NCBI GenBank assembly: GCA_002730985.1
Contig: PCBP01000025.1
Location: forward strand, 1 to 27,336
DNA length: 27,336 nucleotides
DNA from: Flavobacteriales bacterium
Lineage (GTDB): Bacteria > Bacteroidota > Bacteroidia > Flavobacteriales > BACL11
Reading direction: 5' to 3'
Of this stretch, positions 1 through 7,787 are shown piece by piece. Position 1 is the stretch's first letter. Each line of letters begins with the position of its first letter. The notes beneath the pieces were generated by a model that was given only the letters and a program-made list of their open reading frames with translations, did not search any database and was not told the origin of the DNA. The position numbers were made by a program, and so were the translations under genes.

Positions 1-305
1 AAAGAAGCTGCAACATAACCTCTTTTAGCCATACTTTCGCAGAAATCTACACAATCAATCATCGCTTTATCTCCACCATAAAAAGATCCTCCATGTAGAT
101 ATAAAATTACGGGCCTATTTATTTCTGTATCTCCATCAGCAGTATAAATATCCATTTTGTGCGAGTTGTCATTATATACATCAGAATAGTTAACAGTAGT
201 TTTGTTTACGGAGTTAAAAATTTCTGTTTCATACCTTCCGTTACATTGGGAGAGAATAAGATTGCTTATTAGAAAAGAGATTAATAGTAAAAGTAGTTTT
301 TTCAT
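1..305 (-). CDS. Exported alpha/beta hydrolase (carboxylesterase-like), 5' part only
   Basis: This gene begins with ATG at 305 and runs off the left edge; 101 codons are visible. The first ~22 residues (MKKLLLLLISFLISN...) form a hydrophobic signal peptide ending in LSQC. The Q just before Cys is unusual for a lipobox, so plain export is likelier than lipidation. Around residues 70-77 lies LYLHGGSFYGG, the HGG oxyanion-hole motif of carboxylesterase/BD-FAE-type alpha/beta hydrolases. The catalytic Ser, Asp and His would lie beyond the window. It starts 25 bp after the stop of metG and may be read with it. Family assignment is fairly safe. The substrate (acetylated polysaccharide, lipid ester or other) cannot be judged from this part. 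Confidence 0.8.
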   Translation of the reverse strand, partial: MKKLLLLLISFLISNLILSQCNGRYETEIFNSVNKTTVNYSDVYNDNSHKMDIYTADGDTEINRPVILYLHGGSFYGGDKAMIDCVDFCESMAKRGYVAAS

Positions 306-330
306 GATTTTTTTTTACAAGTATAGAAAA

Positions 331-2025
331 TCAGTATTTTAGTTTATCTAATTGAACTATAATTTTTTCATCTTCAATTTTTTCAAATAAATGAGATGCG
401 CTATTTATTTTATGATTATCTCTAATAACAGTCCCTCCAGCATCATCCCAAGAAACATCCTTAAGGGCTAGTATTTTTTTTAATTTATTTGAAGAAAAAG
501 GCATAAAAGGCTCAGATAGTATAGCTAATGATGCTGAAATTTGGATTGCAATATTTAGAACTGTTTTTGTTCTTTCTTGATCAATGGAGTTTAATTTCCA
601 AGGCTCAGTGTCAGCTAGATACTTATTTCCTAATCTTGCTAGATTCATTAGCTCCATTAGAGCATCTCTAAATCTAAATTTCTCAATTGATCTGCTTATT
701 TTATTAGGAAAATCAGCTAGCTTCGTTACAACCTTTTTATCATAATCATCGAGACTGTTTCTTGAAGGCACGTTTCCATTCCTATATTTATGTGTTAAAA
801 CTACAACACGGTTTATAAAATTCCCAAAGATAGAAACCAGTTCATTATTATTTCTAGCTTGAAAATCCTTCCAGGTAAAGTCAGTGTCTTTCCCCTCAGG
901 AGCAGTTGCGCAAAGGGCATAACGTAAAGCGTCTTCTTGTCCTTTGAAATCCTCTAGGTATTCGTGCAGCCAAATAGCCCAATTACGAGAAGTTGAAAGT
1001 TTTTTCCCTTCTAAATTTAAGAATTCATTAGCAGGCACATTTTTAGGCAAGATATACCCCTCACAAGAGTTTAATATTATTGGGAAAATAATACAATGGA
1101 AAACAATATTATCTTTTCCAATAAAATGGATTAAGTTAGTATTTTTATTTTGCCAGTAATCTTTCCAGTCTTTACCATTATCATTTGCCCATTGTTTTGT
1201 CGCTGAAATATATCCAATTGGAGCATCTAACCAAACATAAAGGACTTTTCCATCGGCACCTATTGTTGGCACTTTAACTCCCCAATCTAAATCTCTTGTC
1301 ATAGCTCTTTCTTGTAATCCTGAATTAATCCAAGATTTACATTGCCCTAAAACTTGACTTTTCCAAGCTTTAGGGTTATGATGATTTTTCTCATTAAGTA
1401 TCCCATTCTCAATCCAATTTGCGAGCCATTTCTCATGATTTTGCATTGGCAAGTACCAATGAGAGGTCTCTTTTTTAACAGGAGGATTTCCACTTAAAGT
1501 TGATTTGGGATTGATTAATTCTTCAGGACTTAAAGTGCTCCCACATTTTTCACATTGATCTCCATAAGCACCGTCACTATTACATTTTGGACATTCCCCA
1601 GAGATATATCTGTCAGCTAAAAATTGCTTATTTTTTTCGTCATAAAATTGCTCAGTAGTTTTAGTTGTAAAAACATTTTTCTTGTTTAGTGTTTTAAAGA
1701 AATCTTGTGCAGTTTTATGATGGAGATCTTCAGATGTTCTGTGGTAAATACTAAAATCAATCCCAAAATCAGCAAATGATTTTTTGTTGAGGGAGTGATA
1801 TTTATCTATAATTTTTTGAGGAGATATGCCTTCTTTTTTAGCTTGCAAAGTAATTGCCGCACCATGTTCATCAGAGCCACAAATAAATGCTACATCATGC
1901 CCTTTGCCTTTTAGATATCTAACATAAATGTCTGCTGGCAAATAAGCCCCAGCAATATGACCAATATGTACAGGTCCGTTAGCGTAAAGTAGTGCTGATG
2001 TAACAGTATATTTTTTTTTATTCAT
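331..2025 (-). CDS. metG: Methionyl-tRNA synthetase, short form without C-terminal tRNA-binding domain
   Basis: Cytoplasmic class I aminoacyl-tRNA synthetase that charges tRNA-Met with methionine. The HIGH signature is at residues 20-23. A zinc knuckle of two CPKC/CEKC pairs lies at about 144-162, and the KMSKS-type loop appears as KKLSTS near 340. The helical anticodon-binding domain follows, with the conserved DTEPWKL segment. The protein has 564 residues and stops right after the anticodon domain. Many bacterial MetG proteins, including those I know from flavobacteria, have about 680-700 residues with a C-terminal Trbp111-like domain. Only 25 bp separate the TGA stop from the next gene, so that domain is not hidden by a frameshift. 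Start at ATG 2025; a -7 box lies 25 nt upstream. All catalytic motifs are present, so it should be active. Confidence 0.96.
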   Translation of the reverse strand: MNKKKYTVTSALLYANGPVHIGHIAGAYLPADIYVRYLKGKGHDVAFICGSDEHGAAITLQAKKEGISPQKIIDKYHSLNKKSFADFGIDFSIYHRTSEDLHHKTAQDFFKTLNKKNVFTTKTTEQFYDEKNKQFLADRYISGECPKCNSDGAYGDQCEKCGSTLSPEELINPKSTLSGNPPVKKETSHWYLPMQNHEKWLANWIENGILNEKNHHNPKAWKSQVLGQCKSWINSGLQERAMTRDLDWGVKVPTIGADGKVLYVWLDAPIGYISATKQWANDNGKDWKDYWQNKNTNLIHFIGKDNIVFHCIIFPIILNSCEGYILPKNVPANEFLNLEGKKLSTSRNWAIWLHEYLEDFKGQEDALRYALCATAPEGKDTDFTWKDFQARNNNELVSIFGNFINRVVVLTHKYRNGNVPSRNSLDDYDKKVVTKLADFPNKISRSIEKFRFRDALMELMNLARLGNKYLADTEPWKLNSIDQERTKTVLNIAIQISASLAILSEPFMPFSSNKLKKILALKDVSWDDAGGTVIRDNHKINSASHLFEKIEDEKIIVQLDKLKY

Positions 2026-2050
2026 TTATCTCAAAAAAAAATTATTTTCG

Positions 2051-2058
2051 CAAAGATA
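2051..2058 (-). promoter_or_regulatory. Bacteroidota -7 promoter box for metG
   Basis: The minus strand reads TATCTTTG, a full match to TAnnTTTG, and leaves a leader of about 20-25 nt before the metG ATG. No TTG is seen at the usual 17-23 nt upstream, so the -33 element is weak or missing. Confidence 0.5.
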
Positions 2059-2081
2059 AGTTTTACAACTAACTTGGTTTT

Positions 2082-2978
2082 ATGATAGTGCCTGAAAAAA
2101 TAAATATTGGCGATAAGATTGGAATTGTTTCAACAGCTAGAAAAATTTCATTACATGAGCTAAATCCTGCTAAAGAAGTTCTTGAATCATGGGGTCTTGA
2201 AGTGGTTTTTGGAAACTTTTTATTTGAAGTAGACAATCAGTTTGCCGGAACTGTGGAGCAAAGAGTGATTGATTTTCAAAATATGATTAATGATGATACT
2301 ATTAGTGCAATTTTGTGTGCAAGAGGAGGATACGGAACTGTTCAAATTATTGACAGGATTGATTTTTCTAAGTTGTGTAAAAGTCCTAAATGGATAATTG
2401 GTTATAGCGATATTACTGTTTTGCATTCTCATTTAAATCGAATTGGGCTGGCCACGTTACACGCGACAATGCCAATTAATTTTTCTAAAAACACTCCAAA
2501 CTCTTTAGATAGCCTTTACAAGGCTATGTTTAGAATTGAAAATAGTATTGTGACCTCATCTCATAAGCTAAATCAATTAGGGAAGGTTGAAGCAGAAATT
2601 GTTGGAGGGAATCTATCTATTATATATTCTTTATTAGGTTCAAATTCCGATATTAATACAGATCATAAAATTCTTTTTTTAGAAGATTTAGATGAGTATT
2701 TGTATCACATTGACAGAATGATTATAAATCTAAAAAGAAATGGTAAATTCAATAATTTGCAAGGAATGATAATTGGAGGCATGAGTAATATGAATGATAA
2801 TGACATCTCTTTTGGTAAAACAGCAGAAGAAATAATTTCAGAGCATTTAAAAGGATATGATTTTCCTATTTGTTTTGGATTTCCATCGGGGCATATAGAT
2901 GGCAATAGAAGTATAATATTAGGAGTTAGATCTGTACTAGAAATTCATGAAAATGGTGTAAATTTGTCCCAATCCTAA
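2082..2978 (+). CDS. ldcA: LD-carboxypeptidase (peptidase family S66)
   Basis: A serine carboxypeptidase of the LdcA/MccF family. LdcA trims the terminal D-alanine from murein tetrapeptides during peptidoglycan recycling. The 298-residue length fits the family. The catalytic triad is readable: nucleophile Ser109 in GYSDIT, Glu201 in LFLEDLDE and His271 in FPSGHIDGN. Other family landmarks are ARGGYG before the nucleophile and EIVGGNLS in the middle. No signal peptide is seen, so the enzyme should be cytoplasmic. Start is ATG 2082; it is transcribed away from metG across a 56-bp gap. The next gene begins 11 bp after the stop on the same strand. MccF-like resistance peptidases share the fold, but the context is housekeeping. 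Confidence 0.9.
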   Translation: MIVPEKINIGDKIGIVSTARKISLHELNPAKEVLESWGLEVVFGNFLFEVDNQFAGTVEQRVIDFQNMINDDTISAILCARGGYGTVQIIDRIDFSKLCKSPKWIIGYSDITVLHSHLNRIGLATLHATMPINFSKNTPNSLDSLYKAMFRIENSIVTSSHKLNQLGKVEAEIVGGNLSIIYSLLGSNSDINTDHKILFLEDLDEYLYHIDRMIINLKRNGKFNNLQGMIIGGMSNMNDNDISFGKTAEEIISEHLKGYDFPICFGFPSGHIDGNRSIILGVRSVLEIHENGVNLSQS

Positions 2979-2989
2979 ATGATTTAATT

Positions 2990-4468
2990 ATGAGCTTAGA
3001 AAAACATTTTGCTCCTTTTAGAAAAAATATTGTTGGCAGAAATCAAACTTTCACCTCTCCTTTTGGAGAAAAAAAAATTATTTATGCTGATTGGATTGCT
3101 AGTGGGAGAATTTACAAAGGTATTGAAGAAAAATTATACAATAAAGTATTCCCTTTTGTCGCAAATACACATACGGAAACCTCTACTACAGGAGCAACAA
3201 TGAGTTTAGCATTTGAAGAGGCCATTCGTATTATCAAGGATCATGTTGGGGGAAATGATGATGATATTGTTGTTTCAGGAGGTGCAGGAATGACCATGAT
3301 GGTTAACAAGTTTCAAAGAATTTTAGGTCTCAAAATTCACGAGAAGTATGCTGACAAGATTAATATTGAGAACAGACCAATTGTTTTTGTTACGCATATG
3401 GAGCATCACTCTAATCAAACTTCATGGCTTGAAACGATTGCTGAGGTGAAATTAATACCATATGATGAAGACGGGAAAATAGATCTGGAAAAGTTTGATA
3501 TTGTACTGAAAAAACATGCCGATAGAGAGTTGAAAATCGCTGCTGTTACTTCATGTTCTAATGTTACTGGTATTTTTACTCCTTATTATGAGATTGCAGA
3601 AATAATGCATAAAAATAATGGGCTTTGCTTTGTTGATTTTGCATGCTCAGCCCCTTATATTAATATTGATATGCATCCAAAAAATGTCAACCAACAACTT
3701 GACGCAATTTATTTTTCTCCGCATAAATTTTTAGGAGGACCAGGCGCATCAGGCATATTGGTTTTCAATAAGGATTTATATAAAAACAGAATTCCTGATA
3801 GCCCAGGAGGAGGTACTGTAGATTGGACAAATCCTTGGGGAGAGCACAAATATGTTGATAATATTGAAGCAAGAGAAGATGGGGGGACACCAGCATTTTT
3901 ACAGACTATAAAGACAGCACTTGTATTACAGCTAAAAGAGGAGATGGGGGTAGAAAACATATTAGGCAGAGAGCGTGAACTACACAGTATAGTTTGGGAA
4001 AAATTCTCGCAAATAAAAAGCGTTCATATTTTAGCGAGTAATTTTTCTAAAAGATTAGGTGTTTATTCTTTTTATATTGACGATTTACATTTTAATCTTG
4101 CAGTAAGATTGTTAAATGATAGATATGGTATACAAGTAAGAGGAGGGTGTTCCTGTGCAGGAACATACGGACATATTTTATTAAATGTTGCAAAAGAGCA
4201 ATCTTGTATTATTACCACAGACATAAATGATGGCAATTTAACTACAAAGCCCGGATGGGTCCGTATGTCAATTCATCCAACTATGACTAATGCTGAGGTG
4301 CATTATATTATGAATGCTATTGAAAAATTATCAGAAAACCATAAAGAATGGGCAGCTGATTATATGTATAATAATAAAACTAATGAGTTTATGTATAAAG
4401 ACAAGTCTTTTGATTTAAAGAATAAAGATCGAGCAGAAAGTTGGTTTAAAACGCAATCACTTCTTTAA
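2990..4468 (+). CDS. Class V PLP-dependent aminotransferase / cysteine desulfurase-like protein
   Basis: A fold-type I PLP enzyme of aminotransferase class V, the group that holds SufS/Csd cysteine desulfurases. The Schiff-base lysine is probably Lys246 in SPHKFLGGPG. Upstream elements include VSGGAGMT (cofactor phosphate loop region), HMEHHSNQ, and VDFACSAPY with the PLP-contacting Asp. Near the C-terminus the segment RGGCSCAGTYGH puts two cysteines where SufS carries its persulfide Cys loop. At 492 residues it is longer than SufS (about 405), mainly from a C-terminal extension. No Suf scaffold gene is nearby. I call the fold firmly and leave the reaction open. It lies 11 bp after ldcA, and its last 12 bp overlap the end of gatC on the other strand. 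Confidence 0.85.
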   Translation: MSLEKHFAPFRKNIVGRNQTFTSPFGEKKIIYADWIASGRIYKGIEEKLYNKVFPFVANTHTETSTTGATMSLAFEEAIRIIKDHVGGNDDDIVVSGGAGMTMMVNKFQRILGLKIHEKYADKINIENRPIVFVTHMEHHSNQTSWLETIAEVKLIPYDEDGKIDLEKFDIVLKKHADRELKIAAVTSCSNVTGIFTPYYEIAEIMHKNNGLCFVDFACSAPYINIDMHPKNVNQQLDAIYFSPHKFLGGPGASGILVFNKDLYKNRIPDSPGGGTVDWTNPWGEHKYVDNIEAREDGGTPAFLQTIKTALVLQLKEEMGVENILGRERELHSIVWEKFSQIKSVHILASNFSKRLGVYSFYIDDLHFNLAVRLLNDRYGIQVRGGCSCAGTYGHILLNVAKEQSCIITTDINDGNLTTKPGWVRMSIHPTMTNAEVHYIMNAIEKLSENHKEWAADYMYNNKTNEFMYKDKSFDLKNKDRAESWFKTQSLL

Positions 4469-4759
4469 AACTGTAGGGACTTTAAAGTAATCGGAATCTT
4501 TTTGAGGGGCATTTTTTAATGCATCTTGTTGCGAAATTATATTTGTAATTTTATCATCACGCAATACATTTACTTCCTCACTCATATATATTAATGGCTC
4601 CACCTCATGAGTATCTATCTTTGATATAGCATCTATAAACACCAGTATTTTATCTAGATCTTCTTTCATTTTTTTACCTGCTTTTTCATCGAAGTTCAAT
4701 TTTGCTAATTTGGATAAGCTGGCTATTAATTTGTCATCAACTATAATGTTATTTTTCAT
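4457..4759 (-). CDS. gatC: Asp/Glu-tRNA amidotransferase subunit C
   Basis: Small subunit of the GatCAB complex, which converts Glu-tRNA-Gln (and Asp-tRNA-Asn) to the amidated form. The 100-residue length is normal. Visible family features are the N-terminal IASLSKLAKLNF helix, the KILVFIDAISKIDT helix and the VEPLIYM segment that packs against GatA, followed by a loop with VLRDD. GatA and GatB are not in the window. Start ATG 4759 lies 11 bp inside the end of plsC, so the two are probably translated from one mRNA. Its 3' end overlaps the aminotransferase gene by 12 bp. Confidence 0.9.
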   Translation of the reverse strand: MKNNIIVDDKLIASLSKLAKLNFDEKAGKKMKEDLDKILVFIDAISKIDTHEVEPLIYMSEEVNVLRDDKITNIISQQDALKNAPQKDSDYFKVPTVLKK

Positions 4760-5486
4760 AATTCTTTAATTGTTCAAAAATAGTATTGTAAACCGATGTA
4801 TTCAAATTTTCAATTGTTTTTTTACCTAATTCATTTTGATGAATAGCTTTATGTACTTTTACTCTAATAATTCCTGGTCTTCCTTTAAAATACTCTACAG
4901 GAAACATAGTTTTATTGTCAGGCATTGTAATAGGAATTACACTAAGATTTTCTTCAATAGCTAAACGAAAAGAACCATTTTTAAATTTTTTGAGAAATAT
5001 ATTTTTTGGAGGTATGCCTCCTTCAGGAAATATGCACATATTCAATCCATCTTTTAGTCTTTGCCTAGCTTTCAAAAATGCATTGTATGCCGCTTTTCTA
5101 TTTTCTCGGTCTACAATAACTGAGTTGTTTTTATAGAAATATCCAAAGACAGGAAGCCTTGCAATTTCTGCCTTTCCGATATATTGTAATGGAGGAGGAA
5201 GAACAGCTAAAAGTAATGGAATGTCAAGTGTTGATACGTGGTTAGGGCAAAATATGTAACTTCCCGTTTCATCTATTTCTTCTTCCCATTCTACTACGGG
5301 AAATAGAAATGAAATCCAAAGAGTTAATTTGCTCCAATATCTAGTTAAATGCGCAACAGCTATTTGATTCTTTTTTACTGCTGTAAAGAAAAATAAAGCA
5401 GGGATGAAAATGATAAATACCAGCATAAAGACGATTAAAAACCACAATCTCCAAATGCTGCTAAAAAGATACCCTATCCATTTCAT
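4749..5486 (-). CDS. plsC: 1-acyl-sn-glycerol-3-phosphate acyltransferase (PlsC family)
   Basis: Transfers an acyl chain to lysophosphatidic acid to make phosphatidic acid at the inner membrane. The HX4D catalytic motif appears as NHVSTLD, and the acyl-acceptor motif as FPEGGIPP instead of the usual FPEGTRS. A strongly hydrophobic segment at about residues 10-35 is the membrane anchor. I start at ATG 5486 (245 residues). A GTG two codons upstream (5492) is in frame, but its G is the last base of the TATATTTG promoter box, so it would lie upstream of the transcript. The family includes lyso-ornithine-lipid acyltransferases, so the exact acceptor is inferred. It is followed by gatC with an 11-bp overlap. 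Confidence 0.87.
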   Translation of the reverse strand: MKWIGYLFSSIWRLWFLIVFMLVFIIFIPALFFFTAVKKNQIAVAHLTRYWSKLTLWISFLFPVVEWEEEIDETGSYIFCPNHVSTLDIPLLLAVLPPPLQYIGKAEIARLPVFGYFYKNNSVIVDRENRKAAYNAFLKARQRLKDGLNMCIFPEGGIPPKNIFLKKFKNGSFRLAIEENLSVIPITMPDNKTMFPVEYFKGRPGIIRVKVHKAIHQNELGKKTIENLNTSVYNTIFEQLKNYEK

Positions 5487-5491
5487 GGGCA

Positions 5492-5499
5492 CAAATATA
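5492..5499 (-). promoter_or_regulatory. Bacteroidota -7 promoter box for plsC-gatC, 5 nt from the start
   Basis: The minus strand reads TATATTTG, a perfect TAnnTTTG, followed by five bases and the plsC ATG at 5486. A TTG (5515-5517 on the complement) lies 15 nt further upstream, slightly closer than the usual 17-23. The transcript should have almost no leader, and the box rules out the GTG start. Confidence 0.6.
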
Positions 5500-5520
5500 A
5501 AAATCCTATTTTTACAACAT

Positions 5521-5529
5521 TAAAATTTG
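5521..5529 (+). promoter_or_regulatory. Possible -7 promoter box for trpS
   Basis: TAAAATTTG resembles TAnnTTTG with one extra base, and ends six bases before the trpS ATG at 5536. No clear -33 TTG is seen. It sits back to back with the plsC promoter in a 49-bp divergent gap. The position is right, but the match is imperfect. Confidence 0.3.
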
Positions 5530-5535
5530 AAATAA

Positions 5536-6504
5536 ATGGCAAGAATACTTACAGGGATTCAAAGTACCGGCACACCTCATTTAGGGAATTTATTAGGAGC
5601 AATAATTCCAGCAATAGAGATTTCAAAAGATGTTAAAAATGAAAGTTTATTTTTCATTGCAGATCTTCATTCTTTCACAAGAATAAGGGACGTAGGGCTG
5701 CTAAAAGAGAATACCTATGCTACTGCAGCAGCTTGGCTTGCCTGTGGTTTTGATACGAGTAAGAATTTTTTTTACCGTCAATCTGATATTACTGAGGTTT
5801 GTGAACTTACTTGGTATTTGAGTTGCCTTACTAGCTTTACTAGATTGCAATTGGCCCATTCTTTTAAAGATAAATTGGATAGAATTAAGGATGTAAATGC
5901 GGGTCTTTTTACCTACCCCGTACTGATGGCAGCCGATATTTTACTATATGACTCCAATATTGTTCCTGTTGGGAAAGATCAAATTCAGCACTTAGAAATA
6001 ACAAGAGATATTGCATCTCGTTTAAATCATATTTTCCCAAACACATTAGTATTGCCAGAATTACAAGTAGATGAGAGAGTAATGATTGTCCCTGGCACTG
6101 ATGGGAAGAAGATGAGTAAATCATATAATAATGTTATTGATATTTTTCTTCCAGATAAGAAATTAAGGAAGCAAATAATGAGTATCAAGACAGATTCTAT
6201 TCCAATGGCAGAATCAAAAGACGCGGAAAGCTGTAATGTATTTAAGATTTATAGACTTTTGGCTTCTGAGGAAAAAGCTATTGAAATAAAAGCAAAATAT
6301 AAGGCTGGAAATTATGGCTATGGAGATGCTAAGCAGGAGCTTTTTGAGCTTATTTGTGAAAAGTTTAAAGTTGAAAGAGCAAAGTTCAATCACTTGATGA
6401 AGCATAAAGATATTTTAGATTTAGAACTTAAAAAAGGAGCCGAAAAAGCTAGAGTTATTGCAAGAGAAGTTTTGGATAGGGTGCGGAAAAATATAGGATA
6501 TTAG
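5536..6504 (+). CDS. trpS: Tryptophanyl-tRNA synthetase
   Basis: Cytoplasmic class I synthetase that charges tRNA-Trp. The HIGH-type motif is HLGN at residues 15-18, inside GIQSTGTPHLGN. The KMSKS loop appears intact as DGKKMSKSYNN around residues 190-198. VPVGKDQIQHLEITRDIA between them is typical of TrpS and contacts ATP and tryptophan. The length, 322 residues, matches bacterial TrpS. ATG 5536 fits the family N-terminus exactly. It is divergent from plsC, and its end lies 23 bp from the end of the amidohydrolase gene on the other strand with no obvious hairpin between them. Confidence 0.97.
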   Translation: MARILTGIQSTGTPHLGNLLGAIIPAIEISKDVKNESLFFIADLHSFTRIRDVGLLKENTYATAAAWLACGFDTSKNFFYRQSDITEVCELTWYLSCLTSFTRLQLAHSFKDKLDRIKDVNAGLFTYPVLMAADILLYDSNIVPVGKDQIQHLEITRDIASRLNHIFPNTLVLPELQVDERVMIVPGTDGKKMSKSYNNVIDIFLPDKKLRKQIMSIKTDSIPMAESKDAESCNVFKIYRLLASEEKAIEIKAKYKAGNYGYGDAKQELFELICEKFKVERAKFNHLMKHKDILDLELKKGAEKARVIAREVLDRVRKNIGY

Positions 6505-6527
6505 TTAAGAGTAAATATATAGTAACA

Positions 6528-7787
6528 TTATCTGTATTTATTAAACAATTCTTTTTGGTGATTATTTAAATCAATTGCAACTCCATTGATAAAAGCCTGC
6601 TCCACATTGTTCGTACGCATATCTAAAGCATCACCAGAGCTGATAAAAAATGTTGCATTTTTCCCATATTCAATAGAGCCAACAACATTTTCTATCCCAA
6701 GAATTTTTGCGGTATTTAATGTGATTGATTGTACTGCCTTTTCATATTCTTGTCCGTAAGCAATAGTAGTTCCAGCAGTAAAAGACAAATTTCTAGCTCC
6801 CATTGCCTCCATATCTCCTTCATAACTTAGACAGAACAATACTCCTACATCATTTAATCTTTTAGCTTGTTCAAAAGGCTCGCTAACTGGGCTGTCTTGA
6901 GATTTTGGCAACCTGTGAACCCTATTAAGTATTACAGGAATGTTTTTTTCAACTAAAATATTTGCAATAGAAAGAGCATCTTCTCCTCCCACAATTATTA
7001 TATTTTTCACATGATAATTTTCTGCAAAATCAATAGCATCCCTCATATCACTTGAACTATTAGCATGAATATATAAGTTTTTTGTTCCATTAAACAGCCC
7101 TCTCATGCTTTCCATCTTAAGGTCTATAACATTTAATGAGGATTCATAAGCTTTTGCTTGAGTAAATAATTTTTCAAATTCATGTATTTTATTTTCGTAT
7201 TCTTTATTTTGTTTTGTTTCTCCAGGCTCAGCCCACCAACCAGTATTATAATAAGAATTTGGCCAATTAATATGTATTCCGTCATCAGCTTTTATTGCTG
7301 CATCTTCCCAATTATTTCCGTCTAAATACATGATTGATGATTGCCCTGATACCAACCCTCCTCTTGGTGTGACTTGCGCTATAAGTACGCCATTTGATCG
7401 TACAGTTTTAGCTAATTTTGAGTCAGTATTATATGCAATTAAAGATCTTATATTTGGGTTTAATCCCCCGGTTTCTTTGTAATCACGGGATGCTCTTACG
7501 GCATCAATCTCAGTAATTCCTAGAGTAGTATTTGGCAATATAAAAGAAGGGTAAATATGTTTTCCGTAAATTCGATAAATAGTATCAAAAGCATTAGGAT
7601 CTATTCTTATGATACTTGCATCAGCTATTAAGTCAAATTTTCCTTTATTTATACTTATTGCAGAATTCTGTATTACTTCACCATTACCTAGATGCGCCTT
7701 TGCACCGATAAATAATGTTGGTTTTTGACCATGCACACTTACAGTTAGAACGAGTGCCATAATTATTGTTATCATTCTATTCTTCAT
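6528..7787 (-). CDS. Exported amidohydrolase-family protein without the usual metal motif
   Basis: A 419-residue secreted or periplasmic protein when started at ATG 7787. That start gives a clean signal peptide (MKNRMITIIMALVLTVSVHGQ) and an 11-bp overlap with the upstream gene; a GTG at 7799 is in frame but less likely. The opening (GAKAHLGNGEVIQNSAISINKGKF...) and closing (LNTAKILGIENVVGSIEYGKNATFFI) segments are the flanking beta parts of composite-domain amidohydrolases. Where active members have a PGxIDxHxH motif, this one reads YPSFILPNTTLG, with no HxH. Some later histidines remain (IHANSSSD, NRVHRLP). It may be catalytically inactive or use a different site. It resembles the N-terminal half of its larger neighbour and is probably co-expressed with it. 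Confidence 0.75.
   Translation of the reverse strand: MKNRMITIIMALVLTVSVHGQKPTLFIGAKAHLGNGEVIQNSAISINKGKFDLIADASIIRIDPNAFDTIYRIYGKHIYPSFILPNTTLGITEIDAVRASRDYKETGGLNPNIRSLIAYNTDSKLAKTVRSNGVLIAQVTPRGGLVSGQSSIMYLDGNNWEDAAIKADDGIHINWPNSYYNTGWWAEPGETKQNKEYENKIHEFEKLFTQAKAYESSLNVIDLKMESMRGLFNGTKNLYIHANSSSDMRDAIDFAENYHVKNIIIVGGEDALSIANILVEKNIPVILNRVHRLPKSQDSPVSEPFEQAKRLNDVGVLFCLSYEGDMEAMGARNLSFTAGTTIAYGQEYEKAVQSITLNTAKILGIENVVGSIEYGKNATFFISSGDALDMRTNNVEQAFINGVAIDLNNHQKELFNKYR

Noticed and set aside
331..2025. A frameshift as the cause of the short MetG
   Set aside because: Only 25 bp lie between its stop and the next start, and no tRNA-binding-domain sequence is present in any frame there.
6505..6527. 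A terminator between trpS and the amidohydrolase gene
   Set aside because: The 23 bp contain no stem of useful length.
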